Positions 49,232 through 58,292 of a DNA stretch of 64,000 nucleotides are shown one piece after another (positions within the stretch are counted from its first letter, which is position 1; each line of letters begins with the position of its first letter). The stretch covers positions 3,534,001-3,598,000 of the forward strand of contig NZ_CP030055.1 of assembly GCF_015291645.1 (NCBI RefSeq), given 5' to 3'. The DNA is from Bradyrhizobium sp. CCBAU 53340. GTDB lineage: Bacteria > Pseudomonadota > Alphaproteobacteria > Rhizobiales > Xanthobacteraceae. The notes under the pieces are model-generated. The model saw nothing but the letters and a program-made list of their open reading frames with translations, made no database searches and was not told where the DNA came from. Both the position numbers and the translations under genes were made by a program.

Positions 49232-52000
49232 CTAATTGGTGCCGGCACTCTTCTTGGCCGGAGCTTTGGCTGCGCCACCCGACTTGGTCGCCGACGGCTT
49301 TGTGGCAGAAGTCTTGGCCGTCGACGCCACGCCAGCGCGCGCCTTGCTGGTGGATTCAGTTTTGGTTTTGGCCGCGGCTTTCTTCGCGGCCGGTTTCTTC
49401 GGCTTCGGCGCGGTGTCGTCACCGTCCGCAGCCTTTTCTGCAGTCTTCTTGGCCTTGGTCGGCTTCGCGGCCTTCTTGGCTTTCGCCTTGCCGCCGCCCT
49501 TGGCCGCACGCTCGTCGATCAGCGCGATCGCCTGGGCCAGCGTCACCGTGTCCTTTTCGAACTCGGCCGGAATGGTCGCATTGACGCCGCCTGCGGTGAC
49601 ATAGGCACCGTAGCGGCCGCTCTTCACCGTGACGGTGCCGAGGGTCGGGTGATCGCCCAGCGCCTTGCCGGGATCGGCGCCGAAGCGCCGGCTCGGGCCC
49701 TTGGCGACCTTCTCCGCAATCAGCGTCACGGCGCGGTTGAGGCCGATGTCGAAGACTTCGTCGCCGGCCTCCAGGCTGGCATAGGTCTTCTCATGCTTCA
49801 CGAACGGCCCGAAGCGACCAAGGCCGGCCGTAATCGGCTGGCCGGTCTCCGGATGCTTGCCGATCTCACGCGGCAACGACAACAGCTTGAGCGCAAGTTC
49901 GAGCTCGATATCGCTGGGTGAGGTGCCCTTGGGGATACCTGCGCGCTTCGGCTTCTCGCCTTCCTCGTAATCCTTCTGCTCGCCGAGCTGGATGTAGGGG
50001 CCAAAGCGGCCGGCCTTGACCCAGACATCGCGACCCGTCTCAGGGTCCTGGCCGAGCGAACGGTCGGCGGTGCTCTCACCGTCGGCGGCGAGCTGACGGG
50101 TGTAACGGCATTCCGGATAGTTCGAACAGCCGACAAAGGCACCGAACTTGCCGGCCTTCAGATTGAGCCGGCCGGTGCCGCAACTCGGGCACTGCCTGAT
50201 GTCGCCGCCGTCCGCGCGCGGCGGATAGATGTGCTGGCCCAGCATCTCGTCGAGCACGTCGAGCACCTGGGCGACACGCAGATCCTTGATCTCGTCGACT
50301 GCGCCGATGAAGCCGGTCCAGAAATCCTTCAGCACCTGCTGCCAGGAAATCTCGTTGTTGGAGATGCGGTCGAGCTGCTCCTCCAGATTGGCGGTGAAGT
50401 CATACTCGACGTAGCGGTTGAAGAAGCTTTCGAGGAACGCGACCACGACGCGGCCCTTGTCCTCGCCGTGCAGGCGCTTCTTCTCGAGCTTGACGTAGCC
50501 GCGGTCCTTCAGCACCTGGAGGATCGAGGCATAGGTCGAGGGCCGGCCGATGCCGAGCTCCTCCATGCGCTTGACCAGCGAGGCCTCCGAGAAGCGCGGC
50601 GGCGGCTCGGTGAAGTGCTGGGTGACGGCGAGCGACTGACGCTTGATCGCCTCGCCCTGGCTCATCGCGGGCAGGCGGCGGGAGTCCTCGTCCTCCTCGT
50701 CGTCGCGACCTTCCTGATAGAGCGTCAGGAAGCCGTCGAACTTGACGACCTGGCCGGTGGCGCGCAGCTCCAGCGTGCGACCGCCGGCCTTCGCCGTGAT
50801 GTCGACGGTGGTGCGCTCGAGCTCGGCGGATTCCATCTGGCTCGCGATGGTGCGCTTCCAGATCAACTCATAGAGCTTGGCCTGATCGGCATCGAGCCTG
50901 CGGCTCATGCTGTCGGGGCGGCGGGAGAGATCGGTCGGGCGGATCGCTTCGTGCGCTTCCTGGGCGTTCTTGGCCTTGGCCTGGTACTGGCGCGGGGCAT
51001 CCGGCACATAGGCGTTGCCGTAATCCTCGCCGATCACCTTGCGTGCCTGGGTGATCGCCTCGGGGGCAATCTGCACGCCGTCGGTACGCATATAAGTAAT
51101 GAGTCCGGTGGTCTCGCCGCCGATGTCGATGCCTTCATAAAGGCGCTGGGCGATGCGCATGGTGTGCGCCGGCGCAAAGCCGTATTTGCGGCTGGCTTCC
51201 TGCTGCAAGGTCGAGGTGGTGAAGGGCGCCTGCGGATTGCGGCGCGCCGGCTTGGCATCGACCGCCGTGACGGCATAGGTCGCGAGTTCCAGTGCCTTCT
51301 TGAAGTCCTCGGCTTCAGCGCCGGTGCCGATGTCGAGGCGCTGGATCTTCTTGCCGTCGGCGCCGACGAGGCGGGCCTCAAAGGCATCGCCGCGCGGGGT
51401 GAGCAGGGTCGCGATCAAGGACCAATATTCGCGCGGCACGAACTTCTCGATCTCGAGCTCGCGGTCGCAGACGAGGCGCAACGCCACCGACTGCACACGG
51501 CCGGCCGAGCGGGCGCCCGGCAGCTTGCGCCACAGCACGGGGGAGAGGGTGAAGCCGACCAGATAGTCCAGCGCGCGGCGCGCCATGTAAGCGTCGACCA
51601 GCGCACCGTCGATCTCGCGCGGATGCTTCATCGCGTCCGTGACGGCCTGCTTGGTGATGGCGTTGAACACCACGCGCTCGATCTTCTGATCTTTCAGCGC
51701 GCGCTTCTCCTTCATCACCTCCAGCACGTGCCAGGAGATGGCCTCGCCCTCGCGATCAGGGTCGGTCGCCAGAATCAGGCGGTCGGCACCCTTCAGGGAC
51801 CTGGCAATATCGTTGAGCCGGCCGGCCGCCTTGGGGTCGACCTCCCAGATCATCTTGAAATTGCTCTCGGGATCGACGGAACCGTTCTTTGCGGGAAGGT
51901 CGCGGACATGGCCAAACGAGGCCAGAACCTCATAGGACGAGCCCAAATATTTGTTGATCGTCTTGGCTTTCGCCGGCGACTCCACAATGACGATATTCAT
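49232..52000 (-). CDS. topA: DNA topoisomerase I
   Basis: 922 aa type IA topoisomerase relaxing negative supercoils. TOPRIM at the start (MNIVIVESPAKAKTINKYLG; DPDREGE at 81-87). Active Tyr303 in GLITYMRTDG. A four-Cys zinc finger CPSCG ... CSNYPEC follows, then several topoisomerase repeats. The last ~90 residues are a Lys/Ala-rich, histone H1-like tail common in Bradyrhizobium-type TopA. Start ATG at 52000. First gene of the topA-rnr-DUF983-nudix unit. Confidence 0.96.
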   Translation of the reverse strand: MNIVIVESPAKAKTINKYLGSSYEVLASFGHVRDLPAKNGSVDPESNFKMIWEVDPKAAGRLNDIARSLKGADRLILATDPDREGEAISWHVLEVMKEKRALKDQKIERVVFNAITKQAVTDAMKHPREIDGALVDAYMARRALDYLVGFTLSPVLWRKLPGARSAGRVQSVALRLVCDRELEIEKFVPREYWSLIATLLTPRGDAFEARLVGADGKKIQRLDIGTGAEAEDFKKALELATYAVTAVDAKPARRNPQAPFTTSTLQQEASRKYGFAPAHTMRIAQRLYEGIDIGGETTGLITYMRTDGVQIAPEAITQARKVIGEDYGNAYVPDAPRQYQAKAKNAQEAHEAIRPTDLSRRPDSMSRRLDADQAKLYELIWKRTIASQMESAELERTTVDITAKAGGRTLELRATGQVVKFDGFLTLYQEGRDDEEDEDSRRLPAMSQGEAIKRQSLAVTQHFTEPPPRFSEASLVKRMEELGIGRPSTYASILQVLKDRGYVKLEKKRLHGEDKGRVVVAFLESFFNRYVEYDFTANLEEQLDRISNNEISWQQVLKDFWTGFIGAVDEIKDLRVAQVLDVLDEMLGQHIYPPRADGGDIRQCPSCGTGRLNLKAGKFGAFVGCSNYPECRYTRQLAADGESTADRSLGQDPETGRDVWVKAGRFGPYIQLGEQKDYEEGEKPKRAGIPKGTSPSDIELELALKLLSLPREIGKHPETGQPITAGLGRFGPFVKHEKTYASLEAGDEVFDIGLNRAVTLIAEKVAKGPSRRFGADPGKALGDHPTLGTVTVKSGRYGAYVTAGGVNATIPAEFEKDTVTLAQAIALIDERAAKGGGKAKAKKAAKPTKAKKTAEKAADGDDTAPKPKKPAAKKAAAKTKTESTSKARAGVASTAKTSATKPSATKSGGAAKAPAKKSAGTN

Positions 52001-52217
52001 GTAGTTCCAGTAACTTACGGGAAAATCTCGGGCCGAGATCGATCAGATTCGGGTCGGCCGTTTCGCCCCGAACATGGGTGGTGAGGCGGTCCCTGTCAAA
52101 TCGAAGGGTGTTGAAAGCCCCGGGAATGGGAAAAGTTTCATATCGAGAAAGTTGTAAATTACAACCTTGGAGTTGCGGCCGCTATGGGCGTAATGTTCCT
52201 GCGGGGCATGGATTCGG

Positions 52218-52466
52218 GTGGGGCCGGTGGCAAAGCCAGGAAAGAAACGGGCGCGCGCCGCATCAGGCGTGCGGGGAGGCTCGCGCAACGAAGAACCGGA
52301 AGAGGGCGGCGCCGACGAAGCCGTGGCCTTCATCGCCGAGCAGGCGGCTGCCTTGCGCAGACTCGCCGAGCGCCACAAGCTCGACGTGCTGCATCATCTC
52401 CTGGGCATGACCAAGCTCGAGGCCGACGAGCATCTGCGGCTGCGGAGCAAGCGCAAGCTGTCGTGA
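52218..52466 (+). CDS. small hypothetical helical protein
   Basis: 82 aa from a GTG (52218, or GTG 52227). N-terminal basic region, then one amphipathic helix pair: AVAFIAEQAAALRRLAERHKLDVLHHLLGMTKLEADEHLR. This pattern (helix plus HKLDVLxxLLxMxxLEA) recurs in small Rhizobiales proteins of unknown function. It lies in the topA/cyclase gap on the opposite strand. Confidence 0.55.
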   Translation: MGPVAKPGKKRARAASGVRGGSRNEEPEEGGADEAVAFIAEQAAALRRLAERHKLDVLHHLLGMTKLEADEHLRLRSKRKLS

Positions 52467-52546
52467 GATGGGAGGTAGATGCGAGGCCGCGATTGACGGA
52501 GCAGGGGCGCGGTCACCACTGTCCCATGAGCGCTCGAAAGGCGAGC

Positions 52547-53992
52547 TTACCTGTCCGTCACGCGAAAGACGCGCGCGGCTCCTTCCACGCCCCGAAGCGG
52601 TGCGTCGAACGCAACAACGCTGTGACCGGCGAGAATCTGGCTTACCCCCGGTGCAGAATATAGCGCTTCTGACAGGCAAATTTCGCCAGCGCCGGCCAGC
52701 GCCTGGACACGCGCTGCAACATTCACCGTCTGCCCGAAATAGTCGAGGTTCTCGTTCAAGGTGACCGCGATCGATGGTCCGCAATGGGCGCCTATCTTGA
52801 GGATGATACTGGGATCGCCGTGCTCGGCATTGTAGCGCTCGATGTCCGCCAAAATATGCAGAGCGGCCGAGGCTGCATCGGACGGACGGGAGAATACGGC
52901 CATCACGGCATCGCCGATCGTTTTGACGATCGCGCCCGAATGCTGCTGGACAGTCGCGCCGAGCAGAGCAAAGTGCTCGCGCACCAGCGCGTAGGCATTG
53001 AGGTCGCCAAGCCGCTCGTACATAGCGGTCGATCCCTTGAGGTCCGTAAACAGCAAGGTTACCTGCCTGATGCCGAGGCCTTCCTTCTCGTCGACACGCT
53101 CGGACCGGAACAGTCGTCGGAAGGTCTGTCGGGCAAGCAGCATGCCGCCTGACAGATAGGGGTCAAAGTCGAGCGCTGGCTTGACCGTTTGCGCCAGGAT
53201 CTCCGGCGGCCAGTTGATCAGAAGCAGCGAGCCGCGTGTGGACGAGCAATTCTCTACCTCAACCACCGCCGGCCCGGGCGGCACGGCCGATGCCAGCGGA
53301 GAAAAACGGCGCCCATCGTATGTCACGGGCAAGCGCGTCGGAGACGCCGCGGGGGCGCCGGTTACATTCACTGCGAAGCTGGCCTGCGTCTGCACATTGA
53401 CGCCGGCGAGTGCTCCGGGCGCGAGTTCGACCTTAAGCGTCGTGGTCGAGCCTGGGGGCAAGAACGCCATGCCACGCGCGAGACCGCGGAGAACATCAAG
53501 GAAGCGCGTCGGCTGTCCGGGCAGGCGCCCATCGGCGAGAAAGCGGGCCTTCCAGTGGAAGTCTTCGACTGAAAGCTGATCGAGATCGTGGAACTGAAGC
53601 CTTCGAAGCTGTGGAGATACCGTGAAAGTCACTTCGATGAAATCATCGAGGTCGGTATCGCCGCTGACGTCGCACAGACCGCAGACATAGTGCGTTTTCA
53701 AGGTTCGCAAGGCGCCAAAACTGTCGAGTACCATGCCGGATTGGGGGCAGACGACATCCCAACTCATGTCGAACAGACCGCTGCGTGCTGCATGGAGAAA
53801 CAGGTCGATGCTCTCTGCTTCACTGATGGCGCGGTCGCGTGCAAATCCGAGGGGATTGACCCGGTAGAGAGAGAGGTCGTCGCCGCCCCTGATCAGGCCT
53901 TCGAATTTGGAGATGACGCGCGGGCTCCAAGATCGGGCTTGCTCGACCTCGGTCATCTTGCTTTCGAGGAGCCGTTCTTGAACGTGATGCAT
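52547..53992 (-). CDS. class III adenylate/guanylate cyclase with DUF5939 N-terminus
   Basis: About 480 aa. N-terminal ~270 residues match the DUF5939-type sensor (long beta-rich regions, CPQSGMVLDSFGALRTLKTHY with paired Cys). The C-terminal cyclase domain has metal Asp in LLFTDLKGSTAM and IVKTIGDAVMAVF (Lys and Asp), and transition-state Asn/Arg in GQTVNVAARV, so it is predicted active; the Lys and Asp of DYFGQ suggest ATP. No membrane helices in the chosen form. Start 53992 follows GGGTGGGAAG; 53956 is an alternative. Confidence 0.84.
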   Translation of the reverse strand: MHHVQERLLESKMTEVEQARSWSPRVISKFEGLIRGGDDLSLYRVNPLGFARDRAISEAESIDLFLHAARSGLFDMSWDVVCPQSGMVLDSFGALRTLKTHYVCGLCDVSGDTDLDDFIEVTFTVSPQLRRLQFHDLDQLSVEDFHWKARFLADGRLPGQPTRFLDVLRGLARGMAFLPPGSTTTLKVELAPGALAGVNVQTQASFAVNVTGAPAASPTRLPVTYDGRRFSPLASAVPPGPAVVEVENCSSTRGSLLLINWPPEILAQTVKPALDFDPYLSGGMLLARQTFRRLFRSERVDEKEGLGIRQVTLLFTDLKGSTAMYERLGDLNAYALVREHFALLGATVQQHSGAIVKTIGDAVMAVFSRPSDAASAALHILADIERYNAEHGDPSIILKIGAHCGPSIAVTLNENLDYFGQTVNVAARVQALAGAGEICLSEALYSAPGVSQILAGHSVVAFDAPLRGVEGAARVFRVTDR

Positions 53993-54178
53993 CTTCCCAC
54001 CCAGGTCATCGACGAGGTTGAACGGGACGTCATGCGTCAGCACAAATGGCAGCTGCTTGCAGCAGTCCAAGAATAGCACAAAACCCGCGAGACAAAGGCA
54101 TGCTTGGAGGCAAGTGAGGAGCGCCACGACCTCGGGCGTGCTCTTACCCCAACGACCAAGGGCCGAGCGCGCACGCAG

Positions 54179-54649
54179 CTACCCCGCCGACCGCCGCCGC
54201 GGCGCCGGCCGCGGCTTCAGCATGGTGTCCGCGGCGGTGAGCAGCCGCCCGTCCTCGGCGTGCAGTTCGAGCTTCTTCACCGGGCGGCCTTTTGCGCGAT
54301 CGACCAGCATGGTCGCGATTTCCTCGGGGCGATCGTCGAACTCTTCGCTCCATTGCCGGAGTGCCACGAGGATCGGGAAGAGGCCGCGGCCCTTCGGTGT
54401 CAGCACATATTCCTGGTAGATGCTGCCGTCGGAGGCGGGGGCCGTTTCCAGAATGCCGTGATCGACCATCGATCGCAGTCGCGCGGACAGGATGTTCTTG
54501 GCCATGCCGAGCTTGTTCTGAAATTCGCCGAAGCGGCGCAGGCCGAACAGCGCCTCGCGGATGATCAGCAGCGACCACCAGTCGCCGATCGCTTCCAGCG
54601 ATCGCGCGATCGGGCAGGCATCGCCCTCAAAGCTCGTTCGTTTCACCAT
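54179..54649 (-). CDS. HxlR family transcriptional regulator
   Basis: 156 aa winged-helix regulator. Blocks: CPIARSLEAIGDWWSLLIIR with the N-terminal Cys at about residue 12, FGEFQNKLGMAKNILSARLR, LTPKGRGLFPILVALRQW. Divergent from an SDR gene; a long inverted repeat fills the promoter gap. The Cys could be redox- or electrophile-responsive. C-terminal tail of ~30 residues is Arg/Pro-rich. Confidence 0.88.
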   Translation of the reverse strand: MVKRTSFEGDACPIARSLEAIGDWWSLLIIREALFGLRRFGEFQNKLGMAKNILSARLRSMVDHGILETAPASDGSIYQEYVLTPKGRGLFPILVALRQWSEEFDDRPEEIATMLVDRAKGRPVKKLELHAEDGRLLTAADTMLKPRPAPRRRSAG

Positions 54650-54701
54650 CGTTTCTCGTCCAGTCGCGTTCGCACGGTTTCGCCGCCGATCACGCTGATG
54701 T

Positions 54702-54761
54702 GTGGTTGCATAATAAAACCATATGGCCTAGATGGCAATCATAGTTTCATTATGCAACCAC
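54702..54761. promoter_or_regulatory. long inverted repeat between hxlR-type gene and SDR gene
   Basis: Arms GTGGTTGCATAAT (54702-54714) and ATTATGCAACCAC (54749-54761), perfect over 13 bases; with their inward extension 19 of 21 positions pair, over an 18-base spacer. Each arm contains CATAAT, a potential -10 box. The likely HxlR operator for both divergent genes. Confidence 0.7.
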
Positions 54762-54772
54762 TGGAGACGAAT

Positions 54773-55546
54773 GTGAGGCTGAAGAACAAGACGGCACTGA
54801 TAACCGGCGGCAACAGCGGCATCGGACTTGCGACGGCAAAGCTGTTCGTGGCGGAAGGCGCCAGGGTGATCATCACCGGGCGCAACAGGGAGACGCTCGA
54901 GGCAGCCGCGAAGGAACTCGGCCCGAACGCGCTCGCCGTTGCGGCCGATGCCACCGACATTTCGGCGACCGAAGCTGCGATCAGGCAGGGCGCCGAAAAA
55001 TTCGGCAAGCTCGACATCGTCTTCGCCAATGCCGGCATCCCCGGCAACACGCCGCTCGGCTCGGCAACGCGCGAGGTGTTCGAGAAAGTCATCAGCACCA
55101 ATCTCACCGGCGTGTTCTTCACGGTGCAATCGGCGCTGCCGTATCTCAACGAGAATGCTTCGATCATCCTCAACGGCTCGGTGATTTCAGTGCTTGGCGT
55201 CCCCGGCTATTCCGCCTATGGCGCGGCCAAGGCCGGCGTGCGCGCAATGGCGCGGATCATGGCTTCGGAACTGTCGCCACGCGGCATCCGCGTCAACGTG
55301 GTCGCGCCCGGTGCGATCCGCACGCCGATCTGGGGCGCCGCGATCGCAACGCCCGAAGCGGAGAGGGTGTTCGAGAAGCGGATCGGGCTGATGACGCCGC
55401 TCGGGCGCCTTGGTGAACCGGATCACATTGCCAGGACAGTGCTGTTCCTTGCCTCGGACGATGCCGCACACATTCAGGGACAGGAGATCTTCGTCGACGG
55501 CGGCGCAGTTGCGTCACCCGCCGGCGCGCCCATCTACCGAGGCTGA
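54773..55546 (+). CDS. short-chain dehydrogenase/reductase
   Basis: 257 aa NAD(P)-dependent oxidoreductase. Rossmann TGGNSGIGLATA near the start, NAG motif (FANAGIP), catalytic Ser in NGSVISV and the YxxxK pair YSAYGAAKAG. GTG start at 54773 has GGAGA upstream; an ATG 21 bases earlier lacks a ribosome site. Substrate unknown; probably an electrophile or quinone response enzyme under the HxlR regulator. Confidence 0.9.
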   Translation: MRLKNKTALITGGNSGIGLATAKLFVAEGARVIITGRNRETLEAAAKELGPNALAVAADATDISATEAAIRQGAEKFGKLDIVFANAGIPGNTPLGSATREVFEKVISTNLTGVFFTVQSALPYLNENASIILNGSVISVLGVPGYSAYGAAKAGVRAMARIMASELSPRGIRVNVVAPGAIRTPIWGAAIATPEAERVFEKRIGLMTPLGRLGEPDHIARTVLFLASDDAAHIQGQEIFVDGGAVASPAGAPIYRG

Positions 55547-55717
55547 TCAAATCAGTTTCAATTTGAATCGGTCGGCGCCCCGAAAATGGTTGCGCCGGCT
55601 GGTTCCCGCGTCTTGCGAGATGTATTTTCTGAAGCTTGCGTGACGCGTTGAACCTTTGCGTGCGCTGCCAAGACTTTTCTACGGGCGAAGGGGCATCGGC
55701 CCATTGAGGAACCCGTT

Positions 55718-55903
55718 ATGGCGAAAGCAGCACATATTTATCCGCCGATTTCAGCACCGCGTATTTACACCGAACGTTCCGCAGTTCCCGTCAAGCAGCG
55801 CTCCGATATGTCGGAATTCATCGGGGTCGCCATCTTCTCCGGTGTCGGCCTGCTCGTGTCGCTCATTGCCGTGATCCTGGGCGTGCAGGGCACCTGGTTT
55901 TAG
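55718..55903 (+). CDS. small single-pass membrane protein
   Basis: 61 aa, MAKAAHIYPPISAPRIYTER then one helix SEFIGVAIFSGVGLLVSLIAVILGVQ ending GTWF. GAGGAACC lies upstream of the ATG. The basic/Tyr-rich N-terminus faces the cytoplasm by the positive-inside rule. Small, well-formed and with good initiation signals; function unknown. Confidence 0.6.
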   Translation: MAKAAHIYPPISAPRIYTERSAVPVKQRSDMSEFIGVAIFSGVGLLVSLIAVILGVQGTWF

Positions 55904-55917
55904 CTTTGTCGATCTTT

Positions 55918-55946
55918 CAGCCGCCGCCGGGGTCCGGCAGCGGCTG
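55918..55946. terminator. strong hairpin between convergent genes, no T-run
   Basis: CAGCCGC and GCCGG paired with CCGGC and GCGGCTG around GGT. It lies between the 61-aa gene and the azoreductase; likely a transcription barrier or processing hairpin. Confidence 0.5.
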
Positions 55947-55960
55947 TCGTCGGCGCAGCC

Positions 55961-56569
55961 TTACGCCGCGCGCAAAGAGGTGGCCGCCTGGAGCGCGCCG
56001 GCTAGCGCTTTCTCGCGATGGTCAGGGCCAACCTGGATTCCGTCAGCGACGATGAATTCAGGGTTCGTGATGCCCATGAACGCGAACACGCCGCGCAGAT
56101 AGCTTTCGAGATGTTCGAGTGAGGCGGCCGGCGTGCCCGGACCGTAGTAACCGCCGCGCGAGATCGCCACGATCACGCGCTTGCCGCCGGCAAGGCCCTG
56201 CGGGCCATCGGCGCCATATTTGAAGGTCTTGCCCGCCACCAGCACGCGATCGATCCAGGCCTTGAGCTGGCTTGGAATCGTGAAATTGTACATGGGCGCG
56301 CCGATCACGACGATTTCGGCCGCGAGGAACTCGTCCAGCACGGCGGCGCTCGCCGCGAGATCGGGTCCGAGTTCCGCCGGCGCTGGCGCGCCCTGGGCGG
56401 CCGCGAGATGCGATCCGGAGAGATGCGCGAGCGGAGTCTGGGTCAGGTCGCGGTAGACGAGGTCGAGCGAGGGCGAGGCCTGCTTGAGCCGGTCGACGAC
56501 GGCGGCAGACACCTGCCTGGAGACGGAGTGGGGGCCGAGGACGCTGGAGTCGATATGGAGGAGTTTCAT
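55961..56569 (-). CDS. azoR: FMN-dependent NADH-azoreductase / quinone reductase
   Basis: 202 aa, standard AzoR length. N-terminal [20 protein letters not shown], signature [20 protein letters not shown], later [20 protein letters not shown]. Two-electron quinone/azo reduction with NADH. Divergent from an HxlR regulator (56653-57063), the typical control pairing. Paralogue of the enzyme at 27423-28142, which lies in another stress cluster. Confidence 0.93.
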   Translation of the reverse strand: MKLLHIDSSVLGPHSVSRQVSAAVVDRLKQASPSLDLVYRDLTQTPLAHLSGSHLAAAQGAPAPAELGPDLAASAAVLDEFLAAEIVVIGAPMYNFTIPSQLKAWIDRVLVAGKTFKYGADGPQGLAGGKRVIVAISRGGYYGPGTPAASLEHLESYLRGVFAFMGITNPEFIVADGIQVGPDHREKALAGALQAATSLRAA

Positions 56570-56652
56570 TGGGGTCACCCATGGTATAGATTTGTAACCC
56601 GCACTACATGAGTGACTGTCGAAATCCCCGCAAGAACGCACTTTTTTGAGCC

Positions 56653-57063
56653 ATGGGCACATCTTTGACACCTGAACACATCCATTTTCCTGCCGAACGG
56701 AGGCCGGATCCCAACCATTCCGACTGCCGCAACGTCGCCTCGATCCTCGCGCGCGTCGGGGACAAATGGAGCGTGTTCGTCATCATGATGCTGAGCGACG
56801 GGCCAAAGCGCTTCAATGAGCTCAAGCGCATGATCAACGGTATCTCGCAGCGGATGCTGACCTTGACGCTGCGCGGGCTGGAGCGCGACGGCCTCGTCAC
56901 ACGCACGATCTTCCCGACCATTCCGCCGCGCGTCGATTACGAGCTGACAGACCTCGGCCGCGGATTGCAGCAGCCGGTGAAGGCACTCGGCGAGTGGGCG
57001 ATGGCGCACCAGGACCAGATCGCGGTGGCGCGCACGCGGTTTGACGAGCGGAATGGCGGCTAG
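56653..57063 (+). CDS. HxlR family transcriptional regulator (azoreductase partner)
   Basis: 136 aa. N-terminal Cys ([20 protein letters not shown]; Cys about residue 25), recognition helix [20 protein letters not shown] and C-terminal [20 protein letters not shown]. Divergent from azoR with an 83-base gap. Members of this family often sense quinones by Cys modification. The partner gene being a quinone/azo reductase supports such a role. Confidence 0.9.
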   Translation: MGTSLTPEHIHFPAERRPDPNHSDCRNVASILARVGDKWSVFVIMMLSDGPKRFNELKRMINGISQRMLTLTLRGLERDGLVTRTIFPTIPPRVDYELTDLGRGLQQPVKALGEWAMAHQDQIAVARTRFDERNGG

Positions 57064-58178
57064 AGCAGCGACACCAGTCCGCCGCCATGGCGCTCGAGCC
57101 TTCCGGCAAGCTCGAGCTCAAGCAGCACCATGCGCACGATCGCGGGTGAGGCGCCGGACATCCGCACGAGATCGTCGATCGAGATGGGGGCGGGGCCGAG
57201 CAGGTTCGTGATCTGGTCGCGGTCGTGTCCTTGTGGATCACTCTCGAACGGCTCGCTATCGGGCTCGCTCGCAGGACTCATCAACGGCCGCTCCATGATC
57301 GGCTGAACCGCGTTGATGATGTCGGCAGCTTCCGGGACGAGCGTTGCACCCTGCTTGATCAGATCGTTGGTGCCGGCGGCGCGCGGATCGAGCGGCGAGC
57401 CCGGGACTGCGAACACCTCGCGGCCCTGCTCGGCCGCCATGCGCGCGGTGATCAGCGAGCCCGACCGATGCGCCGCTTCCACCACGACCACGCCGAGCGA
57501 CGCGCCCGAGATCAGGCGGTTGCGGCGGGGGAAGTCGCGGGCGCGCGGCTCATGGCCGAGCGGCATTTCGGAGATCGCCGCGCCCTGGTGATCGAGGATC
57601 GCGGCGAGCAGGTCGCCATGTTCGGGCGGATAGATGCAGTCATGCCCGCCCGCGAGCACGGCAATCGTGCCGCTTTCGATGCTGGTCCGATGCGCAGCCT
57701 GATCGACACCACGAGCCAGGCCCGAGATGATGATGAAGCCGGCTTCGCCGAGCTCGCGCGCGAGCTGGCCGGCGAATTTCAAGCCCGCGCCGGAAGCGTT
57801 GCGCGAGCCGACGATCGCGATCATCGGCCGCATCAGCGTTGCGACGTCGCCGCGCACGGCGAGCAGCGGCGGCGCGTCGTCGAGTGTCGCGAGCCGCGCC
57901 GGATATCCGTTCTCGCCCGGTGCGAGCCAGGCGATACCGAACTTGCGGCTCGCGGCGAGCTCGGCTTTCGCTTCATCGACACTGCAGATGCGCCCCGACC
58001 GTGACGCGCCGCCGCGGCGCGCCAGATCGGGCAAACGCTCTAATGCAGCGCGCGCCGTGCCGAAGTGTTCGACCAGTGACCGGAAGGTGCGCGGCCCGAC
58101 ATTGTCGGAGCGGATCAGCCGCAGGCGGTCGATCCGCTCTTGCTCGGTCAGCTCGGTGCTCGGATTGATGGCGTCCAC
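57060..58178 (-). CDS. dprA: DNA-processing protein DprA
   Basis: 372 aa. Binds single-stranded DNA and loads RecA during natural transformation. Rossmann-like core with [32 protein letters not shown] and the conserved [17 protein letters not shown]. Winged-helix end (about 310-372). GTG 58178 has AAGGAGA upstream, preferred over ATG 58202 or 58235. Lies between plsY and topA in the conserved order, with insertions on both sides. Confidence 0.92.
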   Translation of the reverse strand: MDAINPSTELTEQERIDRLRLIRSDNVGPRTFRSLVEHFGTARAALERLPDLARRGGASRSGRICSVDEAKAELAASRKFGIAWLAPGENGYPARLATLDDAPPLLAVRGDVATLMRPMIAIVGSRNASGAGLKFAGQLARELGEAGFIIISGLARGVDQAAHRTSIESGTIAVLAGGHDCIYPPEHGDLLAAILDHQGAAISEMPLGHEPRARDFPRRNRLISGASLGVVVVEAAHRSGSLITARMAAEQGREVFAVPGSPLDPRAAGTNDLIKQGATLVPEAADIINAVQPIMERPLMSPASEPDSEPFESDPQGHDRDQITNLLGPAPISIDDLVRMSGASPAIVRMVLLELELAGRLERHGGGLVSLL

Positions 58179-58292
58179 GGCGTCTCCTTGTGGAGGCAGC
58201 ATGGAACAACCTGAGGGCGTGAGCAAGCGTGGCATGCGCTTGCGCGACCCTGTCGCAATGCTAAAAGCGATGCCAATAAGAAGGGTGTTGCC

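Noticed and set aside
50231..52084. 617-aa plus-strand frame opposite topA
   Set aside because: Antisense shadow of topA with no protein-like pattern.
56570..56652. HxlR operator between azoR and its regulator
   Set aside because: GGTATAGATTTGTAACC has matching outer triplets but poor inner symmetry; not strong enough to list.
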